Counted from the first letter of the stretch, positions 51,180-60,891 are shown. The stretch: 64,000 nt of DNA from Desulforamulus hydrothermalis Lam5 = DSM 18033 (GCF_000315365.1 NZ_CAOS01000001.1:125456-189455); one strand, 5' to 3'. Notes: generated by a model from the sequence alone, not told the origin. Program-made: numbers and translations.

Positions 51180-52409
51180 CTAGAAGCTGAATAAGCGTCC
51201 GATAATAGATCGTTTGGTTTCAGCGGGGGATTGTTTTTCACTGTTGGCCTGGGGAGAACCGGCCAGACTGTGGGCCAGATTTATTACAGCTTCCGCTAAC
51301 TTGCTGTTTGGCTGTACCATGACGGCCGGCAGTCCTTTATTGACAGAATGACGGACAACCTTTTCATCATGCGGAATGACGGCATAAGCGGTCCGATTAA
51401 ATGATTTTTCCAATTCAGATATTTTAATGCCGCCTTCCATACCTGCACCGTTAATAATCAGTTTTAATTTATCGCTGTAACCCAAGGTGGTTAAAATATC
51501 CAGGGAGGTTTTAACATGTTTAACGCAAGGCAGATCCTGGCTAAGCAGTAACAATATTTGGCTGGCTGCATCCAAGGCGGCCAGGTTAATGTCGTTATAC
51601 AAGGGTGATGTATCAATGACAATATAATCAAAGTTTTCCTGTAAAATGGGCAGCAATTCTTCTACCCGCTGTAAGGTAATTAATTCAGCCTGCTCCGGGC
51701 TGAGGGGGGCCGGCAATATTTTTGTTCCGGACAAATGGGGCAGCAGGTAGCTTTCTACTAAACTTATATCCAAATTATCTGTTTCCTGAGCCAATTCAGC
51801 CAGAGTACCCCTGACGGTGATGTTCAACATGACGCTGATATCCCCGCCCGGCAGGTCTAAATCCACCAACACGACTTTCTTTTTGGTGTTTTGAGCCAGG
51901 GCAACAGCCAGATTTGAGGCCAGTACGGTTTTACCGACGCCTCCTTTGGAACAAAACAAGGTTATAATTTTTCCTTTGGCAGCTTTAAGCCTTGGACTGG
52001 CTTGGCTTGACAGCCCTAAAAAACTTAAACGTTTCTTATTGGATTCGTATACCCGGCGGATGACATCTGCCAGTTCATGGCTGCTAAAAGGCTTCACCAG
52101 GTATTCCCGGGCTCCTGCTGCCATGGCACGGCGCAGGTATTCCTGCTCCCCTTGAATTGAAATGATAATAACCGAACATTCCGGACAATTGTTAGCAATG
52201 CTTTCGGTGGCTTGAATGCCGTCCATTTTTGGCATGTTGATATCCATTAACACAACATCAGGCTTCAGGCCGGCTGCCATAGCAATAGCTTCTTCACCGT
52301 CCGATGCTTCGCCGATGACGGTAATATCATCTTCAAAGTAAAGCAGCCGTTTAATATCTTCACGGGTGTTGGCAATATCATCAACCACCAGCACTTTTAT
52401 TTCTGACAT
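51180..52409 (-). CDS. cpaE: CpaE/TadZ-like protein: receiver domain + ParA/MinD-type ATPase
   Basis: Localisation factor for the Tad machine (409 aa). The N-terminal receiver domain is complete, VLVVDDIANTREDIKRLL with phosphoacceptor Asp in VVLMDINMPKMDG. The C-terminal ATPase has the deviant Walker A CSKGGVGKTVLASNLA (about residue 152) and VVLVDLDLPGGDISVML. Most CpaE proteins have a degenerate receiver; this one appears able to be phosphorylated. Confidence 0.9.
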   Translation of the reverse strand: MSEIKVLVVDDIANTREDIKRLLYFEDDITVIGEASDGEEAIAMAAGLKPDVVLMDINMPKMDGIQATESIANNCPECSVIIISIQGEQEYLRRAMAAGAREYLVKPFSSHELADVIRRVYESNKKRLSFLGLSSQASPRLKAAKGKIITLFCSKGGVGKTVLASNLAVALAQNTKKKVVLVDLDLPGGDISVMLNITVRGTLAELAQETDNLDISLVESYLLPHLSGTKILPAPLSPEQAELITLQRVEELLPILQENFDYIVIDTSPLYNDINLAALDAASQILLLLSQDLPCVKHVKTSLDILTTLGYSDKLKLIINGAGMEGGIKISELEKSFNRTAYAVIPHDEKVVRHSVNKGLPAVMVQPNSKLAEAVINLAHSLAGSPQANSEKQSPAETKRSIIGRLFSF

Positions 52410-52423
52410 GGTGCATCCTCCTT

Positions 52424-53128
52424 TTAACGAACCAGGTTTTGCATACGGGCGGAGGGCAGGGCAAGGGTGCCGGCATCTTTGGGTGACCGCAGCATTAACC
52501 GGATTTTGCCGCTTTCTGCAGCTAAGGTCAGGGGCGGCGCCTGTTCTGGTTTTACAGCCAGAGTAACTGTCTGGGCGTTGACTTTTTTATCCCCCTTTTG
52601 CACACTGTCCATGGATTGACCTACCGCCAAAACGGAAATGTTTTGCAGCAGCAGGGAGGTGAGGGTGTTTTTTTCCGGTTCGTAATCAAAAGTAACCAGA
52701 ACATCGACATGGTCGCCGGGACGCAATAAACCGGCCACGCCGCTGACATCATCCACCGCCACAGTTAACGCCCGCTGGCCTTCAGGAATGGAGAGGGAAA
52801 GGCCGCCGGAAGGATCATTATCTTTATGCAGGCGGCTTAATAAAATGGGTTCTTCGGGGTAAAGTTCCGTGCGGGCAATCTTTCCTGCCACTTCATTAAT
52901 GTCCATGGCAGTGCCGGGCTGAATTAACTCAACCGGGATATCTTTAACCCGCAGCATTTGTTCGGTAATCATGGTTTTAGGACCGATGGTTTGACGGGGA
53001 ACCACCACCTGTTTAAAGTTGCCGGAAGATCGATAGGATTTCTTTAAGCTGTCTAAATATTGGTAAACGCCAAAGGCAGCTGCCAGCCCAAATATAATGG
53101 CGAGTAAAAACACCAGTTTGTTACGCAT
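52424..53128 (-). CDS. cpaB: Flp pilus assembly protein CpaB/RcpC-like
   Basis: A 234-aa protein with one N-terminal membrane anchor (about residues 4-24) and an SAF domain (VVPRQTIGPKTMITEQMLRVKDIPVELIQPG) followed by the RcpC-type region GQRALTVAVDDVSGVAGLLRPGDHVDVLVTF. In diderms it meets the secretin; here, without a secretin gene, it presumably acts at the cell wall. Confidence 0.9.
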   Translation of the reverse strand: MRNKLVFLLAIIFGLAAAFGVYQYLDSLKKSYRSSGNFKQVVVPRQTIGPKTMITEQMLRVKDIPVELIQPGTAMDINEVAGKIARTELYPEEPILLSRLHKDNDPSGGLSLSIPEGQRALTVAVDDVSGVAGLLRPGDHVDVLVTFDYEPEKNTLTSLLLQNISVLAVGQSMDSVQKGDKKVNAQTVTLAVKPEQAPPLTLAAESGKIRLMLRSPKDAGTLALPSARMQNLVR

Positions 53129-53142
53129 TTTGTTTCCTCCTG

Positions 53143-54084
53143 TTATTGCACCAATTTAGCTGTCCGTAGCCCGTAATCCACCTGATTGAGGCTTCCTTCA
53201 CCTTCGGCCAAGGTTTTAACAAACCGGCCGGTGATTTCTATGGAACCGGCGTCCCTCACATCATCCACTAAAAAAGCTGCAAACCCTACCACGGTAACCG
53301 GCTTATGCCCGTTTAATTGGTCATAGTGCACCACCGGCAGCTTTAATAACCGGGGACAGTCCGGTTGAAAATGCTCGTGGGTGCAGTTGTGGGTGCATTT
53401 AGCTATCCGTTGGGAGATGCCCTCAATGGTTTTTTGTTTTTTAACCCCGGTTAAGGTGTCAATTTCATAACTAACTTTAATGATGCCTTCATAGCCGTTG
53501 GCCAAATAATAGGAAAAATCTTTGGCGCCGGCACTGTTGGGAAAATCCAGTGCGCCAAAGTTGCCGGGACCAAAATCTGCATCCTTTGAACGGAGGGTGT
53601 ACGGCTGGCCAAATACCAGCGGTTGGGTATCCGGTATAAAAAGGGGGGCTGCGCCGTAAACCGAGGTAATAGGCATTACTTGGGCGGTAGCCTGGGACTG
53701 CAGTTGTAGCGAAGAAAAGCCCCAAATTTTCCCCAGCACATATTCAACAGTTTTGCTGGCAATTACTTGAACTCCTACATACTGTGAGCTGTCCAGATCA
53801 GGTACCAGTTTTACTTCCACCTGATTCACCTGCAGGCCGTTGGCCTGGGCATAAGATTGCGCAATCTGGGAAGCCAGCGCCGGATTTTCAGGTAACTCTT
53901 GCACGCCGGCTAAAGCGGCAGCGTCTGCTGCATTGGCCAATTTACTTTTGTTGAAAGCCACCAGGCCAAAATCGGTTACCAGGGCCAGGGCTCCTATCAG
54001 CACGGTCATGGCCAGGGATACCAGCACAACTGCCAAGCCTTGCTCATCTTTTAATAATTTTTGTGCCAGTAATTTTATTTTCAC
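53143..54084 (-). CDS. TadG-like pilus-associated protein
   Basis: A 313-aa protein with the Tad-type N-terminus: KDEQGLAVVLVSLAMTVLIGALALVTDFGLV, then NKSKLANAADAAALAGVQEL. The large external part has a cysteine cluster (CTHNCTHEHFQPDCPR, about residues 235-250) that may be disulfide-bonded or bind metal. Probably cell-surface and pilus-linked. Confidence 0.82.
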   Translation of the reverse strand: MKIKLLAQKLLKDEQGLAVVLVSLAMTVLIGALALVTDFGLVAFNKSKLANAADAAALAGVQELPENPALASQIAQSYAQANGLQVNQVEVKLVPDLDSSQYVGVQVIASKTVEYVLGKIWGFSSLQLQSQATAQVMPITSVYGAAPLFIPDTQPLVFGQPYTLRSKDADFGPGNFGALDFPNSAGAKDFSYYLANGYEGIIKVSYEIDTLTGVKKQKTIEGISQRIAKCTHNCTHEHFQPDCPRLLKLPVVHYDQLNGHKPVTVVGFAAFLVDDVRDAGSIEITGRFVKTLAEGEGSLNQVDYGLRTAKLVQ

Positions 54085-54095
54085 TTCCGGTCACC

Positions 54096-54518
54096 TCATT
54101 CAATACGCATGGTTATCTGGGCCTGCACAATAAAAGGGTTGGGCATGATATCGCTCAGAAGCGGGGTATATAAGTCAACCGGATATTTTACTGAAACAGT
54201 TAAAGGGACGCCGGTGGTTCGGTTGGCCGGCGAGGCGGGAGTAACCTCAATAATTAATTTGTCAGGTTCCAACCAGGAAGCTGTTGACTCAACTTTTTGT
54301 TTGATAAATGCATCATCTTGTCCTGTGTGTATAACGGTGGCCCGGGCAGCTTCCCGGGCAGCGTGGGTGACTGTTAAGTAAGTGAAGAAGATACGACCGA
54401 ATTCGATGGTACACATTAAGAGAAGTACCAGGATCGGCAGGATCAGGGCCAGCTCCACCAGTGTTTGACCCTGTTGGTTTTTTCTTAGTTTATAAAAACT
54501 TTGCAACAACTCCATCAC
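54096..54518 (-). CDS. TadE-like pseudopilin
   Basis: A 140-aa protein with the TadE-type N-terminus RKNQQGQTLVELALILPILVLLLMCTIEFGRIFFTYLTVTHAAREAARATVIH. QG-QTLVE is the probable prepilin peptidase site, with Glu at +5. Stop overlaps the start of the peptidase gene region by 4 bp. Confidence 0.88.
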   Translation of the reverse strand: MMELLQSFYKLRKNQQGQTLVELALILPILVLLLMCTIEFGRIFFTYLTVTHAAREAARATVIHTGQDDAFIKQKVESTASWLEPDKLIIEVTPASPANRTTGVPLTVSVKYPVDLYTPLLSDIMPNPFIVQAQITMRIE

Positions 54519-55027
54519 CTCAAAATATAGGTGGCCAGTGTACCGGCTGCGATGGCCATACCATAAGGAAAGGCATCGCCGGCTTTAGCCGTAGCCAAGG
54601 TGCCAAAGGTGTTTACTTTCGGCATGCCCGGTATAAAAGTTAAAATAATCATTTTGAAAGTTGTCAGCAACCGGCCGGATTTGGCCAGCTGGACGATGGC
54701 AATCAGGCCACCCACCAGGGCCGTACATAAAAAACAGAACCAGACAAATTGCGGGCCCTGCCAAGCGCCGATAACCGCCAGGAGTTTTACATCACCGGCT
54801 CCCATGCCTCCTAAAACAAAAGGAATAAACAGCAAAACCAACCCCAGCAAGGTACCCTGCAGACTGGTTAACAGGCCGCTCAGGCCGCCGCTGCTTCCAT
54901 GATATAGCAGGGCCAAAAGAAAGGCCGGCAGGAGGAGCGCATTATATATTTTTCTGTACCTCAGGTCGGTATAGACAGAGATTAAAATTACCACAACTAT
55001 AGCCATGTCCGGCAGCATGTTTGCCAT
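54515..55027 (-). CDS. cpaA: Type IV/Flp prepilin peptidase (A24, CpaA/TadV)
   Basis: A 170-aa membrane aspartyl protease with about six hydrophobic segments. Catalytic aspartates: YTDLRYRKIYN near residue 20 and GGMGAGDVKLLAVIG near 75 (GxGD motif). It cuts the leader of the Flp pilins encoded just upstream. Confidence 0.92.
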   Translation of the reverse strand: MANMLPDMAIVVVILISVYTDLRYRKIYNALLLPAFLLALLYHGSSGGLSGLLTSLQGTLLGLVLLFIPFVLGGMGAGDVKLLAVIGAWQGPQFVWFCFLCTALVGGLIAIVQLAKSGRLLTTFKMIILTFIPGMPKVNTFGTLATAKAGDAFPYGMAIAAGTLATYILR

Positions 55028-55098
55028 TCCCTTCTTAATAATTGACCCTACTTAGAGAGCTAAGTAGGGTCGCTGTATATTACCGGTTGCCAGCTAAA

Positions 55099-55284
55099 TT
55101 ATTGACCGCCGCCGGCACCGCCTACGGCATCTTTAACCTGGGTAAACTTGGTATTGAGGTTAGTTCCTAATAATTGAAGAGTGCCGATTACCACTACGGC
55201 AATCAAGGCTAAAATCAGGCCGTATTCTGCCATACCCTGACCGTTTTCGTCCTGCAGTAAATTTACAAATAAATTCTTCATCAT
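55099..55284 (-). CDS. flp: Flp-type pilin
   Basis: Major pilin subunit (61 aa). The leader MMKNLFVNLLQDENG is cut before QGMAEYGLILALIAVVVIGT, with Glu at +5 and Tyr at +6 as in Flp pilins. ATG follows AAGGGGATTTC. It is the likely main subunit of the pilus. Confidence 0.92.
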   Translation of the reverse strand: MMKNLFVNLLQDENGQGMAEYGLILALIAVVVIGTLQLLGTNLNTKFTQVKDAVGGAGGGQ

Positions 55285-55297
55285 GAAATCCCCTTTC

Positions 55298-55480
55298 TTA
55301 GAAATTAGTTCCGGAGGTTAGTTTGTCGGCTACCGGTTCGATGCCCGACGGGATGGCTTTAACCATTGATTGAAATGAGGCTAGAATAAATAAAACAATA
55401 AGGGCAATGATTAAGCCATATTCAGCCACCCCCTGGGCACATTCCTCATACCACAATTGGATAAATCGATCCAGTTTCAG
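55298..55480 (-). CDS. Second Flp-type pilin, probable CTG start
   Basis: First gene of the Tad operon. The core ECAQGVAEYGLIIALIVLFI is a Flp pilin helix, but the residue before the cut site is Ala, not Gly. There is no ATG, GTG or TTG at a sensible place. A CTG at 55480 follows GGAGAGGGGTGG and gives 60 residues, matching the 61-residue neighbour. Longer starts (ATG 55555, TTG 55585) fall at or before the predicted transcription start and have no ribosome binding site. Minor or variant pilin; start uncertain. Confidence 0.6.
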   Translation of the reverse strand: MKLDRFIQLWYEECAQGVAEYGLIIALIVLFILASFQSMVKAIPSGIEPVADKLTSGTNF

Positions 55481-55556
55481 CCACCACCCCTCTCCATGTA
55501 ATTGACGGGTTGTCCTTTCTGTTAACAGATTAACAGTTTTTACCGCTGCTGACATG

Positions 55557-55585
55557 ATTCTACAGTCATAAAATATGACCGACAA
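55557..55585 (-). promoter_or_regulatory. Promoter of the Tad operon
   Basis: Minus-strand TTGTCG (55580-55585) and TAGAAT (55557-55562), 17 bp apart. Two direct repeats of TCTGATT on the minus strand at about 55616-55636 lie upstream of the -35 and may be an activator site. Confidence 0.5.
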
Positions 55586-55675
55586 CTGTCACAAATGATG
55601 TCACACCAAAGTCTTACCGCAATCAGACTTTAATCAGATTTTGGCACCGGCAATCAGTATATTTCCTGGCTACAA

Positions 55676-55703
55676 AACAAAAAACCTGAGCTTTTTGCTC
55701 AGG
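55676..55703 (-). terminator. Terminator of the DegS/DegU-like operon
   Basis: Minus strand: CCTGAGC/GCTCAGG followed by TTTTTTGTTTTG. Confidence 0.88.
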
Positions 55704-55706
55704 CGA

Positions 55707-56363
55707 TTAAATTTCAACCAGTTTTTCTTTAATGGCGTACAGGGCGGCTTGAGTGCGGTCTTCCACACCAATTTTATTAAAAATGCTGGTCAGGTGGTTT
55801 TTTACGGTCTTTTCACTGATAAACAGCGTTTTGGCAATAGCTTTGTTGCTCTGTCCTTTAGCCACCTGCTTGAGTACTTCAATTTCCCGCTCTGTGAGCA
55901 AATGGTGTTTTTTTTCGGTATGGTCGCCGCAACTGAGGCGGCTGAATTCGGCCAGCACCCGGGCAGTCATGGCAGGGGGAATAAAGGACTCGCCCCGTGC
56001 TACCCCTTGAATGGTTTTAACCAGCTGATCGGGATGTACATCCTTTAATACATAGCCGGCAATGCCGTATTTAATTAACTCGAATAAATACTCATCCTGG
56101 TCATGAATGGTGAGGGCAATAATGCCAATATGAGGTTTGCTTTCTTTAATTTTTCGACAGGCCTCGATGCCGTTCATGACCGGCATATTAATATCCATCA
56201 ATACAATATCTACCTGGTTGTGATGACAAAAGTCCACCGCCTGCTGCCCGTCCGCTACTTCCCCGACAACATTGATACCGGGCTCAATAGAAAGTATTTT
56301 ACGTAAGCCTTCTCTGATCAGGGCATGGTCGTCGGCAATCAATAAATTAATCGGCTGATGCAA
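55707..56363 (-). CDS. NarL/DegU-type response regulator
   Basis: A 218-aa two-component regulator. Receiver domain: LLIADDHALIREGLRKIL, phosphoacceptor Asp in VDIVLMDINMPVMNG. LuxR-type helix-turn-helix at the C-terminus: LTEREIEVLKQVAKGQSNKAIAKTLFISEKTVKNHLTSIFNKIGVEDRTQAALYA. It is 17 bp behind its kinase and upstream of the Tad operon on the same strand, so it may control the pilus. Confidence 0.92.
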   Translation of the reverse strand: MHQPINLLIADDHALIREGLRKILSIEPGINVVGEVADGQQAVDFCHHNQVDIVLMDINMPVMNGIEACRKIKESKPHIGIIALTIHDQDEYLFELIKYGIAGYVLKDVHPDQLVKTIQGVARGESFIPPAMTARVLAEFSRLSCGDHTEKKHHLLTEREIEVLKQVAKGQSNKAIAKTLFISEKTVKNHLTSIFNKIGVEDRTQAALYAIKEKLVEI

Positions 56364-56380
56364 AATAACACCTCCCTGAT

Positions 56381-57529
56381 TTATGATAGATCATTTAACG
56401 GCAGCCAAAAATTAACTTCGGTACCTTTTCCGGGTGCTGAAGATATGGTTAAACCGCCCTTAAGAAGCTGAATTCTTTCTTTCATGCCTAACAAGCCGTA
56501 ACCGCCGCTGCCGTCACGGCGCGGTTTTTGGGTTTCCATACAAAAGCCGCAACCGTCATCTTTTATATATACGTTAATGCGTTTCGGTATCAGCTCCATT
56601 TTTATCACAACATGCCTGGCATGAGCATGTTTTTTTACGTTGGTTAATGCCTCTTGGATAATCCTGAAAGCCGCTACTTCCAGAGAAGTATCAAACCGCT
56701 GTTCTTTACCCATTAAAACAAACTCAACTTGCATATTGTTTTGTGTTTTATAATCTTCCAGGTAACGTTTAATGGCCGGTACTAAACCTAAATCATCCAG
56801 CACCATGGGCCTTAAGTCAAAGATTATTTTACGTACATCCTGCAGGCTTTGGCGAACCAGCTGCTGCAGTGACAGCAGCTCCCCTCTGACCAAGCCGGGG
56901 TTGATTTCCAATAGTTTTAAACAAAATTCTGCCCGCATAACAATATTAGCCATGGATTGGGCAGGGCCGTCGTGAATTTCCCGGGCTACCCGTTTGCGTT
57001 CTTCCTCCTGGGCCCGAATAATAGAAATACCCAGCTGCTGCATATCATGTAAATTGCCCAGCTTTTGGCTCAAACCGGAAAGATCGTTGCTCAAGAACTG
57101 TAAAGCCATGCCTACCTGCGAAACCAATTTTTCGGCTCGCTCAGCGGTATCACGCATCCTTTTTAAAGATAATTCCAAATGGTCCCGCTTAAAACGTAAA
57201 GTTTTTTCTTCTTCCCGCAGCATGACCAGTTTTAGTTGAATAAGTTGGGCTTGTTCGTAGGCTTCTTTAATGTCATTTTCGGCGAAACGATGAAAATCCT
57301 TGCTGACTTCCATTAAACGAATTCTGGCTTTGCGTTCTGCCACCTCCAGTTGGCTTACTTGCTTGATAACAACAGCAACCTGGTTTTTGATTTGGTTAAT
57401 TTCTGCTTCCACCCTTTGGCATTCTAACAGGGCACTTTCTGCAATGTGATAGATTTGTTCCTTGCTGCTTTCAATAACAGCCACTGTTTCTTTGATAATG
57501 TTGTCCAGAACTTTAATGTCGATTTCCAT
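56381..57529 (-). CDS. DegS-type soluble sensor histidine kinase
   Basis: A 382-aa cytoplasmic kinase without membrane segments. Residues 1-170 are a long coiled-coil DegS-type sensor. The phosphoacceptor is in EERKRVAREIHDGPAQSMANIV (HisKA_3). The ATPase part has EALTNVKKHAHARHV and DDGCGF, ending with GYGLLGMKERIQLLKGG. Cognate regulator directly downstream. Confidence 0.92.
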   Translation of the reverse strand: MEIDIKVLDNIIKETVAVIESSKEQIYHIAESALLECQRVEAEINQIKNQVAVVIKQVSQLEVAERKARIRLMEVSKDFHRFAENDIKEAYEQAQLIQLKLVMLREEEKTLRFKRDHLELSLKRMRDTAERAEKLVSQVGMALQFLSNDLSGLSQKLGNLHDMQQLGISIIRAQEEERKRVAREIHDGPAQSMANIVMRAEFCLKLLEINPGLVRGELLSLQQLVRQSLQDVRKIIFDLRPMVLDDLGLVPAIKRYLEDYKTQNNMQVEFVLMGKEQRFDTSLEVAAFRIIQEALTNVKKHAHARHVVIKMELIPKRINVYIKDDGCGFCMETQKPRRDGSGGYGLLGMKERIQLLKGGLTISSAPGKGTEVNFWLPLNDLS

Positions 57530-57649
57530 AAGCCAGACCCGCCATTCGCAGATGTTAACATATTTTCGGTATTCGTAGAAAAAGCAAAAACTCCTGCCGC
57601 TGCAAATTAATCGGTGCTAGGTAAAATTTCCTATTTTTCGCAACCGATG

Positions 57650-57892
57650 GGTGGTTTGTGATCCCCTTTGGCTCCGGTCTACGCACCGACAGCACGATGA
57701 TTCGCTACGGTGGCCCTTGGGGTCGCCTCAACCGGGCCCTCCTGGCCCGGTTCGGGCGGCGCCCACGTCCTGTGTGCGCCACCCCAATGGCTCCTTTGCT
57801 CATCAAGTGCTGTTACCGGTGCTTCAACAAGTCGCCGGCAGGGGATCATAAAACCACCTTGTCATTGTTTTACAACCTTTGTCTACAGTCTG
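57650..57892 (+). mobile_element. Terminal-inverted-repeat element, copy C (about 243 bp, left end truncated or changed)
   Basis: From GGTGGTTTGTGATCCCC to GTCTACAGTCTG the sequence is nearly identical to copy B, including the central GC-rich hairpin. The outermost left end (GTGTCAACAAATATT) is absent. No duplicated terminator flanks it. It lies in the divergent gap between the DegS-like kinase and a chemoreceptor. The gap 57530-58017 otherwise holds only AT-rich sequence with no gene I can support. Confidence 0.75.
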
Positions 57893-58017
57893 CTAAAATG
57901 AGATTTTACTTATGTTAGAGAAATTTAAACTGTTTTTTACAATGAGGTAAATTGACTGTATTAATCTTAAGTTAGTTTAAAATAGCAAAAAATGGTTTGC
58001 TGATGGGAGGAGTCTTG

Positions 58018-59820
58018 TTGATAAAATTTACAAACATGCCAAAACGACGGTTATTTTCAGAACAAGTATTTGTAAAAAAAATTTACAATAATCCTTTATT
58101 TAAGTGGTGTTCTTTTTCTCGAAGATTAAACCGTGTTTTGTCTTTTTGCGTTCATAAAAAAATCCTGGCCAACATGACCTTACAGTGGAAACTGGTGCTA
58201 ACGTTTGCTGTAATTATCGCATTAATTAATTTGGCTATGGGAGTCAGTATTTTTCGAGAGGCAGAGTCCACCGTCAGCCAGTTAACGGCCAACCGAATAA
58301 AAGTTACGGCTGCCGACAATGCCGATAAGATTTCCATTATGTTACACAGTATGGATAAACGTGAAATTGCAAATAAAACAGATTATTATTTGACCAAGCA
58401 GCGCAATGCCTACAAAGCTCTTAATTATCGGGCCTATGTTGATGTAATCGATACCGGCGGGAACTCGGTGGTAAAGGACAAATATGAGCAACCAATCAAG
58501 CCGCAAAGATCAGAGATAACTTTTTTGCTGCAGCAAGCAAGTAAAGGGGGAACCGTTTCCGCACCCTTAGGGGGTGTCCTTTGCACAGTGGTGTTGGAAC
58601 CGATCGCCGGCAGAGATTGGTATTTTGTGGCGGGAGTTGCGGAGGAAGATTTTCTGGCGCCGGTAAAGCAGATGCAATTAACCGCCCTGGGTGTAGGATT
58701 ATTGGCTTTTATCATTGCCACTGTTGTCTGTGTGCTGGGTACCCGAAAATTCTGCCGGCCTTTGCAACAAATGATGGACACCATGGAACGGGCACGGGGT
58801 GGCGATTTAACCGTACGGGTGCCGGAAACCGGTACAGGCCCTGAATTTAACCGGGTGGGAGCTTGTTTTAACAGTATGCTGGCGGATTTTGGGGCTTTAT
58901 TGCATGATTTAAACCAAACAGCTGCTGTATTGTCAGACAGCAGCCAGGATATGAGCAAAGTTGCCAACCGCCAACTGTCTGCTGTAGAAAGAACCAACCA
59001 GGCTGTTCAGACCATGTCTGCCGCAGTGCAGCAAATTTCGGCAACCGTGCAGGAAACACAGGTTTCCGGCCAGGCTATGCTTGCTTCTGCAGAGGAAGGA
59101 ACAGCAGCCGTAAATAAACTGGTTGAAGTAATTAACCAGAATCACCAAGCCATTGCTGAACAGGCTGTGTCTGTTGGCAGTTTAGGTCAGCGAATTCAAG
59201 AAGTGAGCCGGCTGTTGGATTTAATAAGAAAAATTTGCCAGGACACGCACTTATTAGCGCTTAACGCTTCTATTGAAGCAGCCAGGGCGGGTGAGCACGG
59301 CAGGGGTTTTGCTGTAGTGGCTGCCGAAGTCAGACGCCTGGCGGAGGAAACTGCTGCCACTACCAAAGAGGTGGAGCAAATTATCGCTGCTATCGTGCGG
59401 GAAAATAACCAAGTGCTAAATAAAGTTGACGACAGTAAAAAAATTGCCGACGAAGGTTTGACTGCTACTTTGCACGCTCAAGAAGCCTTACGTAAAATTG
59501 CTGACAATGTTGAATTGACCGGACAACAAATTAATCAAATTTATTTTGATGCAGAAAAAATCTCCCGGGGTACCTTTACAGTGGAAGAATTAATTAAACA
59601 ACTGGCAGGCGGGGCTGATACAGAAACGGACAACCAACAGGCCACGGCCCGTCAAGTTGCCCGCACAGCCGACGTGCTTAATCAATTATCCGAGACCTTG
59701 AAGGCTAAATTAGAAGGTTTTGTTTTGGACCGGCACCGGCAGGAGGCAGCAAACATTCTTTTATCGGATCCCGAGGCAGTGCCGGGAAAGGCTGAAGAAC
59801 AGGCGGCGGAGATACTTTAA
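58018..59820 (+). CDS. Methyl-accepting chemotaxis protein
   Basis: A 600-aa chemoreceptor. Unusually long basic N-terminal tail (about 45 residues), then membrane segments at about 55-75 and 218-240 with an extracytoplasmic sensor between. A HAMP domain ([14 protein letters not shown]) follows, then the signalling domain with [45 protein letters not shown]. Start TTG 58018 is chosen for spacing from GGGAGGAG at 58005-58012. Confidence 0.9.
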   Translation: MIKFTNMPKRRLFSEQVFVKKIYNNPLFKWCSFSRRLNRVLSFCVHKKILANMTLQWKLVLTFAVIIALINLAMGVSIFREAESTVSQLTANRIKVTAADNADKISIMLHSMDKREIANKTDYYLTKQRNAYKALNYRAYVDVIDTGGNSVVKDKYEQPIKPQRSEITFLLQQASKGGTVSAPLGGVLCTVVLEPIAGRDWYFVAGVAEEDFLAPVKQMQLTALGVGLLAFIIATVVCVLGTRKFCRPLQQMMDTMERARGGDLTVRVPETGTGPEFNRVGACFNSMLADFGALLHDLNQTAAVLSDSSQDMSKVANRQLSAVERTNQAVQTMSAAVQQISATVQETQVSGQAMLASAEEGTAAVNKLVEVINQNHQAIAEQAVSVGSLGQRIQEVSRLLDLIRKICQDTHLLALNASIEAARAGEHGRGFAVVAAEVRRLAEETAATTKEVEQIIAAIVRENNQVLNKVDDSKKIADEGLTATLHAQEALRKIADNVELTGQQINQIYFDAEKISRGTFTVEELIKQLAGGADTETDNQQATARQVARTADVLNQLSETLKAKLEGFVLDRHRQEAANILLSDPEAVPGKAEEQAAEIL

Positions 59821-59986
59821 TAGAAAATTAACATGGTCTTAACTGATTATTTACGGTAAACAACCTGTTTGTTAACAATGGCCCGCTAAAATGCAATAGG
59901 GAGGTGGGGAACAGAAAAAGCAAACAGCGGGGCTTTTCAACTTGATGAGTCCCATATCAAGTACATAAAAATAAAGGAGGAGTATT

Positions 59987-60847
59987 ATGTTTAAGAACAC
60001 TAAAAAGCTTATGCCGGTATTTGCCGTGATCCTGGCAATTGCGGTTGCCTTGGCCGGCTGCGGCAAGCAAGAAGGGGCACCCAAGGCAGAAGGCGAAAAG
60101 AAAGCTGAAGGATTATCCGGTTCTATCACCATTGCCGGTTCCACATCTGTGCAGCCTGTCTCTGAAGAACTGGCCAAAGCATTTATGGCTAAAAATCCTG
60201 GCGTAACTGTTAATGTACAGGGTGGCGGTTCTTCGGCCGGTGTAAAGGCAGCTAACGAAGGTGCAGCCCAAATTGGCGCTTCCTCCCGGGAGTTAAAGGA
60301 AGAAGAAAAAGGCCTGGGTCTTACCGAAACCAAAATAGCCCTGGATGGTATTGCGGTAGTGGTTAACTCTAAAAATCAGGTGTCCGAGTTAACCATGGAG
60401 CAGGTTAAAGGTATTTTCTCCGGCAAAATTACCAACTGGAAAGAAGTTGGCGGCAAAGATGCACCCATTAACGTGGTTAACCGTGAAGAAGGTTCCGGTA
60501 CGCGTGGTGCTTTTGAAGAACTGGTATTAGGTAAAGATGCCAAGTTTACTGAAAAAGCTCTAACCCAGCCCTCCACCGGCGCAGTGCGTACCACCGTGGC
60601 CGGCGACGAAAATGCCATTGGTTATGTTTCGCTGGGTTCTCTTAATCAAGAGGTAAAAGGTATTAAGGTTGACGGGGCTGAACCCACCATAGACAACGTC
60701 AAAAACGGTTCCTTTAAAATCTCCCGTCCCTTCCTGTATCTGACCAAAGGTGAAATGAACGAAGTAACTAAAGCATATATTGACTTTGTCATGAGCGAAG
60801 AAGGTCAAAAAATTGTTAAAGAAGCTCATTTCATTCCTGTAAAATAA
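59987..60847 (+). CDS. pstS: Phosphate ABC transporter substrate-binding lipoprotein
   Basis: A 286-aa phosphate-binding protein. Lipobox ALAGCG with cysteine near residue 25. The mature part has SITIAGSTSVQPVSEELAKAF, NVQGGGSSAGVKAA, IGASSRELKEEE and NREEGSGTRGAFEELV, all of which line the phosphate site in PstS. ATG follows AAGGAGGAG. A stem-loop separates it from pstC. Confidence 0.94.
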   Translation: MFKNTKKLMPVFAVILAIAVALAGCGKQEGAPKAEGEKKAEGLSGSITIAGSTSVQPVSEELAKAFMAKNPGVTVNVQGGGSSAGVKAANEGAAQIGASSRELKEEEKGLGLTETKIALDGIAVVVNSKNQVSELTMEQVKGIFSGKITNWKEVGGKDAPINVVNREEGSGTRGAFEELVLGKDAKFTEKALTQPSTGAVRTTVAGDENAIGYVSLGSLNQEVKGIKVDGAEPTIDNVKNGSFKISRPFLYLTKGEMNEVTKAYIDFVMSEEGQKIVKEAHFIPVK

Positions 60848-60891
60848 ATAAGTTACCAGACGAAGAATCATCTGACAAAATGAAAGGGTAA

